Shown here in pieces: positions 1 through 6,609 of a stretch of 64,000 nt of DNA. Within the stretch, counting starts at the first letter, position 1, and the number at the start of each line of letters is the position of its first letter. Both the position numbers and the translations under genes were made by a program. The DNA is from Lysinibacillus sp. JNUCC-52 (lineage in GTDB: Bacteria > Bacillota > Bacilli > Bacillales_A > Planococcaceae), in assembly GCF_015999545.1 (NCBI RefSeq), contig NZ_CP065546.1, positions 496,001-560,000 on the forward strand, read 5' to 3'. The notes below the pieces were generated by a model. That model saw nothing but the letters and a program-made list of their open reading frames with translations. It was not told where the DNA came from and made no database searches.

Positions 1-87
1 ATCATCCGCAATAAAGGGCGTAAATGGCGCTAGCAATTTACTAACAGTTGTCAATACCTCATACAGTGTGCTGAAGGCACCAGGCAT
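1..87 (-). pseudogene. ileS: 3'-terminal part of isoleucyl-tRNA synthetase, N-terminally truncated, runs off the window
   Basis: Reading leftward from an ATG at 85-87, the 29 codons before the window edge contain TLYEVL and LAPFTPFIADD. These are typical of the anticodon-binding region late in type-2 isoleucyl-tRNA synthetases, roughly residue 700 or beyond in a protein of about 900-1000 residues. Only 2 bases separate this ATG from the U-run of the T-box terminator, and no ribosome binding site is visible. The catalytic domain that should lie between leader and fragment is therefore missing. I infer a large internal deletion or a partial duplication, so the product is probably not a working synthetase. 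The downstream part cannot be seen. Confidence is high for the family and moderate for calling it broken. Confidence 0.75.
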
Positions 88-89
88 AC

Positions 90-340
90 AAAAAAACCCG
101 TCCCTTACTTGGGACGGGGTTAACCGCGAATACCACCCTAATTCTATTGAAAACCGCTCAATAGCACTCAGCAACGTACAATCATACGTGTTCTTTTTAA
201 CGGTAGACACCCGAATTAGCTTACTCATTTCAGCTAATCTTCTCAGAGAGGATCTTCATGAAACATTTGCACACCGACTTCCACCAAAATGTCGGCTCTC
301 TGTAGAACAAAATGTAACACTACTCTTTCTCATCAACGAA
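90..340 (-). promoter_or_regulatory. T-box riboswitch, isoleucine-type (specifier ATC)
   Basis: On the minus strand the stretch carries the T-box parts in order. The Stem I base is near 318-335, with an AGAGAGCCGAC...GTGGAAGTCGG distal hairpin around 262-300. The specifier region is GAAGATCCTCTCTGAG, with ATC (Ile) at 251-253. The conserved antiterminator box AGGGTGGTATTCGCGG is at 124-139. The intrinsic terminator stem is CCCGTCCC/GGGACGGG (97-118), followed by seven U. T-boxes bind uncharged tRNA and stop terminator formation when an amino acid is scarce. The Ile specifier agrees with the ileS fragment downstream. Confidence 0.92.
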
Positions 341-363
341 TTTGTATGCTTTTATTGTCACTC

Positions 364-392
364 ATCTTAACAAACTGCCATTTACTTGTCAA
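364..392 (-). promoter_or_regulatory. SigA-type promoter of the T-box transcript
   Basis: Minus-strand TTGACA (387-392) and TAAGAT (364-369) are separated by exactly 17 bases, close to the vegetative consensus. Transcription would start near 355, just ahead of Stem I of the T-box. The promoter overlaps the last codons of the DUF2785 gene, which ends at 382. Confidence 0.8.
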
Positions 393-1230
393 TATTCAGA
401 CATTCTACGACGCTTTGATGAAGTGCCGTATATTGAGGACTATCAGCAGTTTGAATATAAAAACTTTTTAATAATGTTTTCCAGTTAAATCGTACTATTC
501 GATAGTGCTGTACATCAAGCTGTTCCTTTTGAGCAGCTAACGTTGCCATCGTTTCATTTAATAATGCGATAACTTCTTGCTGCTGCAAACCTTGTTTTAG
601 CATTGTAAAAATAGGTACTAATAGCCTTTCATCCTCATCATGAATGAATGCATAATTTGTTTGCAACATCATATTCCATAAAGGACGTAAAATATCCATA
701 AAAGAAGATTTCTTGAATTTCGGGCTTTTCACTAATTCATCTACTGCGTCTGACGCATGTGCCACACTATGAGCCCACCCTTTTACAGGTATATAACCTC
801 TTACATCTTTTTCAGTCAATAAATAAGTGCTGAACCTATTTGTAAGTTCATCGATTTTGTGCACTTCTATAAAATCAGCTTCATTATCTTTTGCTAATAT
901 TAGTGCGATTAGTAACAAAGTAAACGTTCTAGTAAAAACTGAATCTGAATTATCTTCTCCAATGCCTTCACATAATAAAACAGTTAAACAGTAGCCCAAC
1001 ATATCGCTTAATATGGCATAATCTAATAAATTTTGTTCTAAAATCATTGTATAAAAGGAACCATAGATTAATCCGTCTCGCAGTTCGCTATCTACTGAAC
1101 CAATATGTGCAAGCATTGACTGAATGAGTATTTGTTGATCTGCTTGTTGCCAGGCATTACTGTCATTTAGGAATGCTTGAAGTTCACGTTTCAAATCAAC
1201 TTCACTTAATAATTTTTCATGTAATATCAT
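382..1230 (-). CDS. DUF2785 family protein
   Basis: This 282-residue, mostly helical soluble protein has no signal peptide or membrane segment. The central GWAHSVAHASDAVDELV (about residues 151-167) is the hallmark of DUF2785, a widespread Bacillota family without an assigned function. An AAAGGAG ribosome binding site precedes the ATG. The gene stands alone and reads toward the T-box, whose promoter lies at its 3' end. The family assignment is confident; the function is unknown. Confidence 0.85.
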   Translation of the reverse strand: MILHEKLLSEVDLKRELQAFLNDSNAWQQADQQILIQSMLAHIGSVDSELRDGLIYGSFYTMILEQNLLDYAILSDMLGYCLTVLLCEGIGEDNSDSVFTRTFTLLLIALILAKDNEADFIEVHKIDELTNRFSTYLLTEKDVRGYIPVKGWAHSVAHASDAVDELVKSPKFKKSSFMDILRPLWNMMLQTNYAFIHDEDERLLVPIFTMLKQGLQQQEVIALLNETMATLAAQKEQLDVQHYRIVRFNWKTLLKSFYIQTADSPQYTALHQSVVECLNIDK

Positions 1231-1263
1231 ATGTAGTCATTTCTCCTTTTGTTTTCAACTACT

Positions 1264-1594
1264 TTAATCTTGATTTAAATGCCATAATTTTTCCAATGAG
1301 ATGTCCGCTAATTGATAGCCATACTTGTCAACTAGCAAACGATCAATAGCGTGCCAACTCCGCTAATGGTTCAATATGCCCGTCTTGTACATCGCTTTCT
1401 GAATAAACGCTAACGGATACAAAATTTGTTCGTTGCTCGTCTTCATCCATGATAAAATCAGCTATCTCCAATTCTTCAACTGTGGCTTTTCTTCTTTCAT
1501 CCACGATAACCAAGCTGTAATGGACTCGTTGAATACGTATTGTCCAGACTTCCAAATCTGTTAACCTTAATGTCCGTTCGAAATAATCAATCAA
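1264..1594 (-). pseudogene. small unknown protein, frameshifted near its C-terminus
   Basis: The ATG at 1594 follows GGAGC and opens an 83-residue acidic frame that stops at 1343. Dropping one T at about 1345 lets the frame continue smoothly through ARYDRLLVDKYGY and on to ISLEKLWHLNQD, stopping at 1264. The span is 331 bases, that is 110 codons plus one extra base. I therefore read it as a roughly 109-residue gene carrying a single-base insertion, either a true mutation or a sequencing error. I do not recognise the family. Confidence 0.6.
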
Positions 1595-1655
1595 TGATAT
1601 AGCTCCTTTTTCATTTTTATACAGTAACTTACAATAAGTGTACCTTAATCCAAAT

Positions 1656-1688
1656 AAAAAAACAGCTTATACTTGTAAGCTGTTTTTA
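1656..1688 (-). terminator. Intrinsic terminator after the sigma/anti-sigma operon
   Basis: The stem is AACAGCTTA/TAAGCTGTT (1661-1684) with a short loop. On the minus strand it is followed by a run of T, placed about 50 bases after the anti-sigma stop codon. Confidence 0.8.
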
Positions 1689-1736
1689 AGGGGTGCAATT
1701 CTATTTCAATTTTCAACTATATAGAATGCTAACTTC

Positions 1737-2699
1737 TTATTGATATTCCTCCACTATTTTTATCCCTAAAATATCTTTATAATCTATAAAAGATTTAGAA
1801 CCATCATTCCCTAATGCCTGACTATATTCCACTTCCACTTTATCTCCAATTGTTAGAGTTTTAGGAACATCTACTAGAGGGAACCATGTACCATTTTTAT
1901 GTTTTTGTACAAGTTCGTCTACTGATAATTGACCGATATCATTTTTAATGACGCCTGAGACCACTAAAAATTCATTTTCTTTGATTGCTAAGACTCTTCC
2001 ACTTCTTACTGGAGTCATTTGACTTTCCTTCTTAGGGATTTTATATTTCTCTCGTAAGATGGTAATGTCTTTATCATAATGCTGCTTTAAAAAATCCATT
2101 GCTTCTTGCTCGACAAGCCATCCCCTTACTTGGTCACTAGTATCTTTATAATCGGTATTACTTACTTCCATTAGTAAATTGACTGTGGCCATTTTATAAG
2201 CAATTGGCTTGGCATATATAGCAATAAACTCTTCTACTGAGATTTGCAGTTTTTGTAGCCGTTCATCCATTGTTGGCATTGTATCATAATTAAATTCATT
2301 CATAATCAATTCTAGTTCTTGATGTACTTGCTCTTGTGAAGGTACTATCTTCTTTGATTTCGCATAGGCAAAGTTCGATTCAAGATATAAAAAATTATCA
2401 AAACTTGCTCGATAGAGACGCTCTTTCCCATTCATATAAGAATCCTTTTGTAGCTGTAGTTCAAGAATTTTTTCATCTAATACTGGAGGAATAATTGAAG
2501 CTTGTTGTTGATAATCTTTGTATTGATTAAATATAAAAAGTCCTAAACATATGCTCAAAATCATTGTCAGCACACCATATTGCCAACTCTTTGAAGCTTG
2601 TTTTTCATTACGTTGTTCTATGTGCTGAACAACGTTGGTCATTACACGTTTTTTACTTTCTGTTAAATCCCTTACTACCCGAATATCGACTTTACTCAT
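1737..2699 (-). CDS. Membrane anti-sigma factor-like protein, partner of the ECF sigma factor
   Basis: The protein has about 320 residues. A charged cytoplasmic N-terminus of about 38 residues is followed by one membrane segment (about 39-60, LTMILSICLGLFIF) and a large predicted extracellular domain. The chosen start, MSKVDIRVV, has its ATG overlapping the sigma stop codon (ATGAGTAA) and a GGGAGGTG site ahead of it; a longer in-frame start lies within the sigma gene. Translational coupling to an ECF sigma factor and the one-TM layout fit the usual regulator that holds its sigma at the membrane. No classical zinc anti-sigma motif is visible, so the role is inferred from context. Confidence 0.72.
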   Translation of the reverse strand: MSKVDIRVVRDLTESKKRVMTNVVQHIEQRNEKQASKSWQYGVLTMILSICLGLFIFNQYKDYQQQASIIPPVLDEKILELQLQKDSYMNGKERLYRASFDNFLYLESNFAYAKSKKIVPSQEQVHQELELIMNEFNYDTMPTMDERLQKLQISVEEFIAIYAKPIAYKMATVNLLMEVSNTDYKDTSDQVRGWLVEQEAMDFLKQHYDKDITILREKYKIPKKESQMTPVRSGRVLAIKENEFLVVSGVIKNDIGQLSVDELVQKHKNGTWFPLVDVPKTLTIGDKVEVEYSQALGNDGSKSFIDYKDILGIKIVEEYQ

Positions 2700-3207
2700 G
2701 CAAAAGCACCTCCCATTCAACCTGTTGTAGTATCGGTTTTAGTAACTCTCGCCCACGTCGTAGCCTCGTTTTAATAGTACTTTCAGGAATATTTAACAGC
2801 TTCGCTATCTCCAGCACAGACATTTCTTCAAAATAAAAATGGATGATAACCTCACGTTGCTTTAATGGTAGAGTTAGGATAGCATTTTCAATTAACGTTT
2901 TTTCATCTTGCTGAACAAGCATATCTCTTCTCTTGATTGTCTGTTGATTAAAAATCTTTTGTTGCACCTGAATTTTCCGATATGTCCAACTCCTTAAATA
3001 ATCTTTACTCCTGTTAATGACAAGTGTCGATAAAAAAGCCTTTAACTCACCACGTTCATCGTATTTTTGTTGGTTATTATAAAACTTTATAAAAACATCC
3101 TGTACGATATCTTCGGCACTTTGTAGATCTCTTACATAATAATAAGCAAGACGAATAAGTCGTTCTGTATGTAGCTCCATTATTTCTTCCAGTTCGTTTA
3201 CTAGCAA
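2692..3207 (-). CDS. ECF-type RNA polymerase sigma-70 factor
   Basis: Of about 171 residues, region 2 contains RLIRLAYYYVRDLQSAEDIVQ..., the conserved AEDIVQDVF core-binding helix. Region 4 has LPLKQREVIIHFYFEEMSVLEIAK, then a DNA-recognition helix ending in TRLRRGRELL. I prefer the TTG start at 3207 (LVNELEEIM) because AAGGGAGG lies at the right distance. A longer in-frame reading to 3246 has no such site. It is co-transcribed and overlaps by 8 bases with the membrane partner. Target genes cannot be named from this window. Confidence 0.9.
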   Translation of the reverse strand: MLVNELEEIMELHTERLIRLAYYYVRDLQSAEDIVQDVFIKFYNNQQKYDERGELKAFLSTLVINRSKDYLRSWTYRKIQVQQKIFNQQTIKRRDMLVQQDEKTLIENAILTLPLKQREVIIHFYFEEMSVLEIAKLLNIPESTIKTRLRRGRELLKPILQQVEWEVLLHE

Positions 3208-3275
3208 CGTATCGCCTCCCTTCTCTACCCTATAAACGGTGCTCAAGATACAAAGGTTTGTTTTTTGGGAATTTA

Positions 3276-3716
3276 TTATAGTTTTTCATCAAAAAATGGA
3301 AGAATCATTGTTTTTTCATGTGAAGAGAGCACAATATTTGTTGATGGCGTACCGTAAGGCATTGCGTCATCAATAAACTGTTCTAACGTTTCAACTGAGT
3401 ATGTGGCAAGTTTGACAATATAGCTAATTTCGCCAGCTACCCGATAGCATTCAAGGACATCAGGATGTGTATTGCAAAAATTGGAAAGACTTTTGCAATC
3501 GATTGACTTAAACAAAATAATAGCCTGAATAGAGCGATCCATTTTTTTTAAGTTCACCTTCGTTGTATAGCCTTCAATACTCCCTTGCTCTTCTAGTTTT
3601 TTCACTCGTTCTATTACAGCTGGCGACGATAAATGAACGATTGTCGCTAACTCTTTCATTGAAATTTTTGCATTCATCTGTAATTGACGTAAAATTTCAG
3701 TATCAATTGTATCCAT
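3276..3716 (-). CDS. Lrp/AsnC family transcriptional regulator
   Basis: It has about 146 residues. The N-terminal winged helix-turn-helix (about 2-60) includes DTEILRQLQMNAKISMKELA and SSPAVIERVKKLEEQGSI, followed by the RAM ligand-binding/oligomerisation domain (about 65-140). The start MDTIDTEIL is chosen because AAGGTGG lies just before it; the track-length reading adds 12 unlikely residues. It is divergent from the DJ-1 gene, with a perfect palindrome at 3781-3810 between them. This suggests autoregulation and control of the neighbour. Confidence 0.9.
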   Translation of the reverse strand: MDTIDTEILRQLQMNAKISMKELATIVHLSSPAVIERVKKLEEQGSIEGYTTKVNLKKMDRSIQAIILFKSIDCKSLSNFCNTHPDVLECYRVAGEISYIVKLATYSVETLEQFIDDAMPYGTPSTNIVLSSHEKTMILPFFDEKL

Positions 3717-3780
3717 GCGAATCCACCTTTTTTTATAAATTGATTTCTTCATAATTCCTTTGAATATTAGGAAAACACTA

Positions 3781-3810
3781 TTAATTACATTATATAGCGT
3801 ATGTAATTAA
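3781..3810. promoter_or_regulatory. Candidate Lrp-family operator (perfect 10-bp inverted repeat)
   Basis: The arms TTAATTACAT and ATGTAATTAA are fully complementary with a 10-base spacer, so the half-site centres are two helical turns apart. The repeat lies midway between the divergent Lrp-type regulator and the DJ-1/PfpI gene. Confidence 0.65.
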
Positions 3811-3856
3811 ATCACTTCCTTTATTACAATTAAAAATATAAAGGAGGCTAGCTAAG

Positions 3857-4441
3857 ATGAAAAAAATATTATTACTTTTAGCAAATGGCTTTGAGGCTGT
3901 AGAAGCGAGTGTCTTTACAGATGTGCTAGGCTGGAATAAATGGGAGGGCGATGGCACAACGGAAGTCGTAACAGTAGGTTTACATAAACAGCTCCAATGC
4001 ACATGGAATTTTTTGGTCACACCAGAAAAGTTGCTACATGAAATTGAACTAGAAGACTTTGATGCATTAGCAATTCCAGGAGGCTTTGAGGAAGCGGGAT
4101 TTTATGAGGATGCTTTTAGTGATGAATTTCAGCAAGTCATTTCACACTTTAACGAACATCAAAAGCCAATCGCCACTATATGTGTAGCTTCACTAGCATT
4201 AGGGCATTGTGGCATTTTACAAAATAAACAGGCGACAACTTACAATCATCCAACTAGTAAACGATTAGAGCAGCTCCGTTCGTATAAAGTAGATATTGTC
4301 AATGAACGGATAGTGCAAACAGATTACATTATTACATCATCGAATCCAGGGACTGCTTTTGATGTGGCATTTGGCTTACTTGAAATGCTAACAACTTCTG
4401 AGAATACACTGAGAGTAAAAGATTTAATGGGATTTAACTAA
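3857..4441 (+). CDS. DJ-1/PfpI family protein (class I glutamine amidotransferase-like)
   Basis: The protein has 194 residues. The N-terminal strand MKKILLLLANGFEAVE carries the conserved acidic residue near 13-16. The nucleophile elbow ATICVASLALG places the reactive cysteine at about 109. Members of this fold act as protein/metabolite deglycases, chaperones or glyoxalases, or take part in amide chemistry; which applies here is not visible. AAAGGAGG precedes the ATG. It is transcribed away from the Lrp-type gene and ends at its own strong terminator. Confidence 0.85.
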   Translation: MKKILLLLANGFEAVEASVFTDVLGWNKWEGDGTTEVVTVGLHKQLQCTWNFLVTPEKLLHEIELEDFDALAIPGGFEEAGFYEDAFSDEFQQVISHFNEHQKPIATICVASLALGHCGILQNKQATTYNHPTSKRLEQLRSYKVDIVNERIVQTDYIITSSNPGTAFDVAFGLLEMLTTSENTLRVKDLMGFN

Positions 4442-4456
4442 TAGTAGTATTTATAA

Positions 4457-4520
4457 AATAGGGTCATCTTTTTTTTCGTCCGTTCATTCTACGAAAAAAA
4501 TTGGAGATGATCCTATTTTT
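4457..4520 (+). terminator. Long intrinsic terminator after the DJ-1 gene
   Basis: An extended imperfect hairpin pairs AAATAGGGTCATC with GATGATCCTATTT, with an inner T8/A7 stem. It ends in T6, 16 bases after the stop codon. Confidence 0.8.
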
Positions 4521-4571
4521 TAAATTCAATAGTAATATCGAAAGGTATCTAAACATAATTTATTTTAAAAC

Positions 4572-4590
4572 GTAACGATTATCATTTATC
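4572..4590. promoter_or_regulatory. Candidate Fur-family metalloregulator box
   Basis: GTAACGATTATCATTTATC contains CGATTATCATT, close to the Fur consensus core TGATTATCATT, and lies 45 bases ahead of the permease start. Fur, Zur and Mnt-type boxes look alike, so the metal is not decided. The match is imperfect on its left arm. Confidence 0.45.
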
Positions 4591-4634
4591 AATTTATCGT
4601 CGATATTGTTAAGTCAAATTTTCAGGAGGCAAAT

Positions 4635-5636
4635 GTGAATCGTCAACTTAGCAAATATTTTTTTAATGCTCGTTTTTTCCTATTGCTGATGATTGGTCTA
4701 TTTCTAACCCCTACTATCTTTCCAAGCATTTCATTTTTAGTTTCTGTCGGTCCCGCACTATTAAATCTAAATACTATATTTTTGAGTATCTTAATCGAAG
4801 CATTACCGTTTGTGCTAATTGGGGTTCTGATTGCTGGGTTTATTCAAATTTTTATTACTGAACAACATATCCAAAAGTGCATACCAAAAAATAAATTTTT
4901 AGCCATTGTTATGAGCTGTGTAATTGGAGCTCTTTTCCCTGCTTGTGAATGCGGAATAGTTCCGATTGTTAAAAGACTTGTTTCCAAAGGGGTACCTATT
5001 CATGCGGCAATGGGTTTTATGCTAACGGGACCCCTTATTAATCCTATTGTCATTATTTCTACATATATGGCTTTTGGTAATGATTTAAAAATCGCTGGGT
5101 TGCGCATGTTATTAGGCTTTGTCATAGCCATTATAGTCGCTTTCATTATTAGTCTAATTTTTATCGGAACACAGTTTAAAAATGATATACGAATCGATCA
5201 TCCACAGCATCGTGCAGAAAAAATATCATTCATCAAAAAGTGTACAAACATGGTTAACCATTCTATTGATGAGTTTTTTGATATGGGCAAATATTTAATA
5301 ATTGGGGCATTTTTAGCAGCTTTTGTTCAAACCTTTGTATCTACTAAAACGCTTGTGGAAATTGGTAATAATATTACATCTTCTATGTTAGTAATGATGC
5401 TGTTAGCGTATATTCTTTCTTTATGTTCCGAAGCGGATGCATTTATAGGAGCCTCCTTCAGCTCTATTTTTCCAACTCCATCTGTACTTGCCTTCTTAAT
5501 TTTTGGACCTATGATTGATTTTAAAAACACGATTATGATGTTGGGAGTATTTCGATTTAAATTTGTACTATCAGTATTAACTATTGTGTTTTTTGTAGTC
5601 TTTATAATAATATGGCTTATCGCACCTTATATTTAG
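4635..5636 (+). CDS. Permease of the YraQ/YcgR (UPF0718) family
   Basis: The 333-residue integral membrane protein has about eight predicted helices. The ACECGIVPIVKRLVSKGVP segment (about residues 98-116) and a later LCSEADAFIGASF (about 265) are the conserved signatures of the UPF0718 permeases. GTG at 4635 is the start, with AGGAGG at 4624-4629; the nearer ATG at 4633 is out of frame and reads straight into TGA. The gene is paired with a YcgQ-like protein, as in Bacillus ycgR-ycgQ. The conserved Cys and acidic residues and the Fur-like box suggest metal transport, but no substrate is proven. Confidence 0.82.
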   Translation: MNRQLSKYFFNARFFLLLMIGLFLTPTIFPSISFLVSVGPALLNLNTIFLSILIEALPFVLIGVLIAGFIQIFITEQHIQKCIPKNKFLAIVMSCVIGALFPACECGIVPIVKRLVSKGVPIHAAMGFMLTGPLINPIVIISTYMAFGNDLKIAGLRMLLGFVIAIIVAFIISLIFIGTQFKNDIRIDHPQHRAEKISFIKKCTNMVNHSIDEFFDMGKYLIIGAFLAAFVQTFVSTKTLVEIGNNITSSMLVMMLLAYILSLCSEADAFIGASFSSIFPTPSVLAFLIFGPMIDFKNTIMMLGVFRFKFVLSVLTIVFFVVFIIIWLIAPYI

Positions 5637-5646
5637 GAGGTCAATA

Positions 5647-6567
5647 ATGAAATTTCACTTCCAACAAGCGGTAAAAGCCGCTATTTTGCTCGCCTTTTCT
5701 GTTATGATTATCAAATTGCTTGCAACTGGGGAAATTACGAAATTAATCAATCCGAAATATGAAAACTTAAGTAAAATTGTAGCTATTATCTTTTTCGTTT
5801 TATTTATAGTTCAAATAAAAAGGATTTTTACTTCTACAAATAATAGCCATCACAAAGATTCGTTATGCGAGTGTTGTTCACATCATACGGCTGATCCGCC
5901 TTTTAATTGGAAAAGAATAATATCTTATCTAGTTTTAGTTACTCCATTGCTAACTGGATTTATTTTGCCAACGAAATTTTTGGATGCATCCATAGCCCAG
6001 AAAAAAGGTGCTACTATTATGATGGCAAAACAATCTCAGACAGCAAGAAATGAAGAGGAAGGCACGCTAAATCAATCAAATAGTAATATGTTGTTAGAAG
6101 ATCATCCAATTGATCCAAAACTATTAGAAGAAAAACAAGAAATGTCAAAAAAGGACTATGACAAATTAAAACAACAACTTGTACAGAATCCAATAGTCGA
6201 CATGACAAATTATATATTTTCTGTTTATTACGAGGATATTAATATTAACTTATTAAAATATCAAGGTAAAACGATAAAACTAAGTGGCTTTGTGTTAAAG
6301 GAAAAAGATTTTCTAGAGAATCAGTTAGTCATTTCGAGATTCTTCATTACACATTGTGTTGCCGATGCCAGCATTATCGGGTTTTTAACAGAAATGCCCG
6401 AAGCTGCAAATTTAGAAGAAGATACATGGATTGAAGCAGAAGGTAAGATCGATATTGGGGAGTATAATGGCGTTGAGCTTCCTATTATTAAAGTTGAAAA
6501 GTGGGAAAAAATACAGGAACCTGTTGAGCCTTATATATATCCAATTGACATTCTCATTAGCAAATAA
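5647..6567 (+). CDS. YcgQ-like TIGR03943/DUF1980 family membrane protein
   Basis: The 306-residue protein has an N-terminal membrane segment (about 10-25), another near 40-58, and a Cys/His-rich loop with CECCSHH. A further helix near 95-112 precedes a long charged linker and a C-terminal OB-like domain that contains RFFITHCVADA. The His-Cys motif suggests metal handling. It starts 10 bases after the permease stop with AGGAGG in between, so the two form one operon and probably one complex. A terminator follows directly. Confidence 0.8.
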   Translation: MKFHFQQAVKAAILLAFSVMIIKLLATGEITKLINPKYENLSKIVAIIFFVLFIVQIKRIFTSTNNSHHKDSLCECCSHHTADPPFNWKRIISYLVLVTPLLTGFILPTKFLDASIAQKKGATIMMAKQSQTARNEEEGTLNQSNSNMLLEDHPIDPKLLEEKQEMSKKDYDKLKQQLVQNPIVDMTNYIFSVYYEDININLLKYQGKTIKLSGFVLKEKDFLENQLVISRFFITHCVADASIIGFLTEMPEAANLEEDTWIEAEGKIDIGEYNGVELPIIKVEKWEKIQEPVEPYIYPIDILISK

Positions 6568-6569
6568 CA

Positions 6570-6600
6570 AAAAAACCGACCTCCTAAGAGATCGGTTTTC
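6570..6600. terminator. Bidirectional terminator between ycgQ-like gene and aconitase
   Basis: AAAACCGA/TCGGTTTT arms flank an 11-base loop, with A and T runs on the outer sides so that it can serve both convergent genes. Confidence 0.85.
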
Positions 6601-6609
6601 ATGAAATAA

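Noticed and set aside
68-370. Plus-strand 100-residue reading frame over the T-box
   Set aside because: It is antisense to the T-box leader, has no ribosome site and shows no protein-like pattern.
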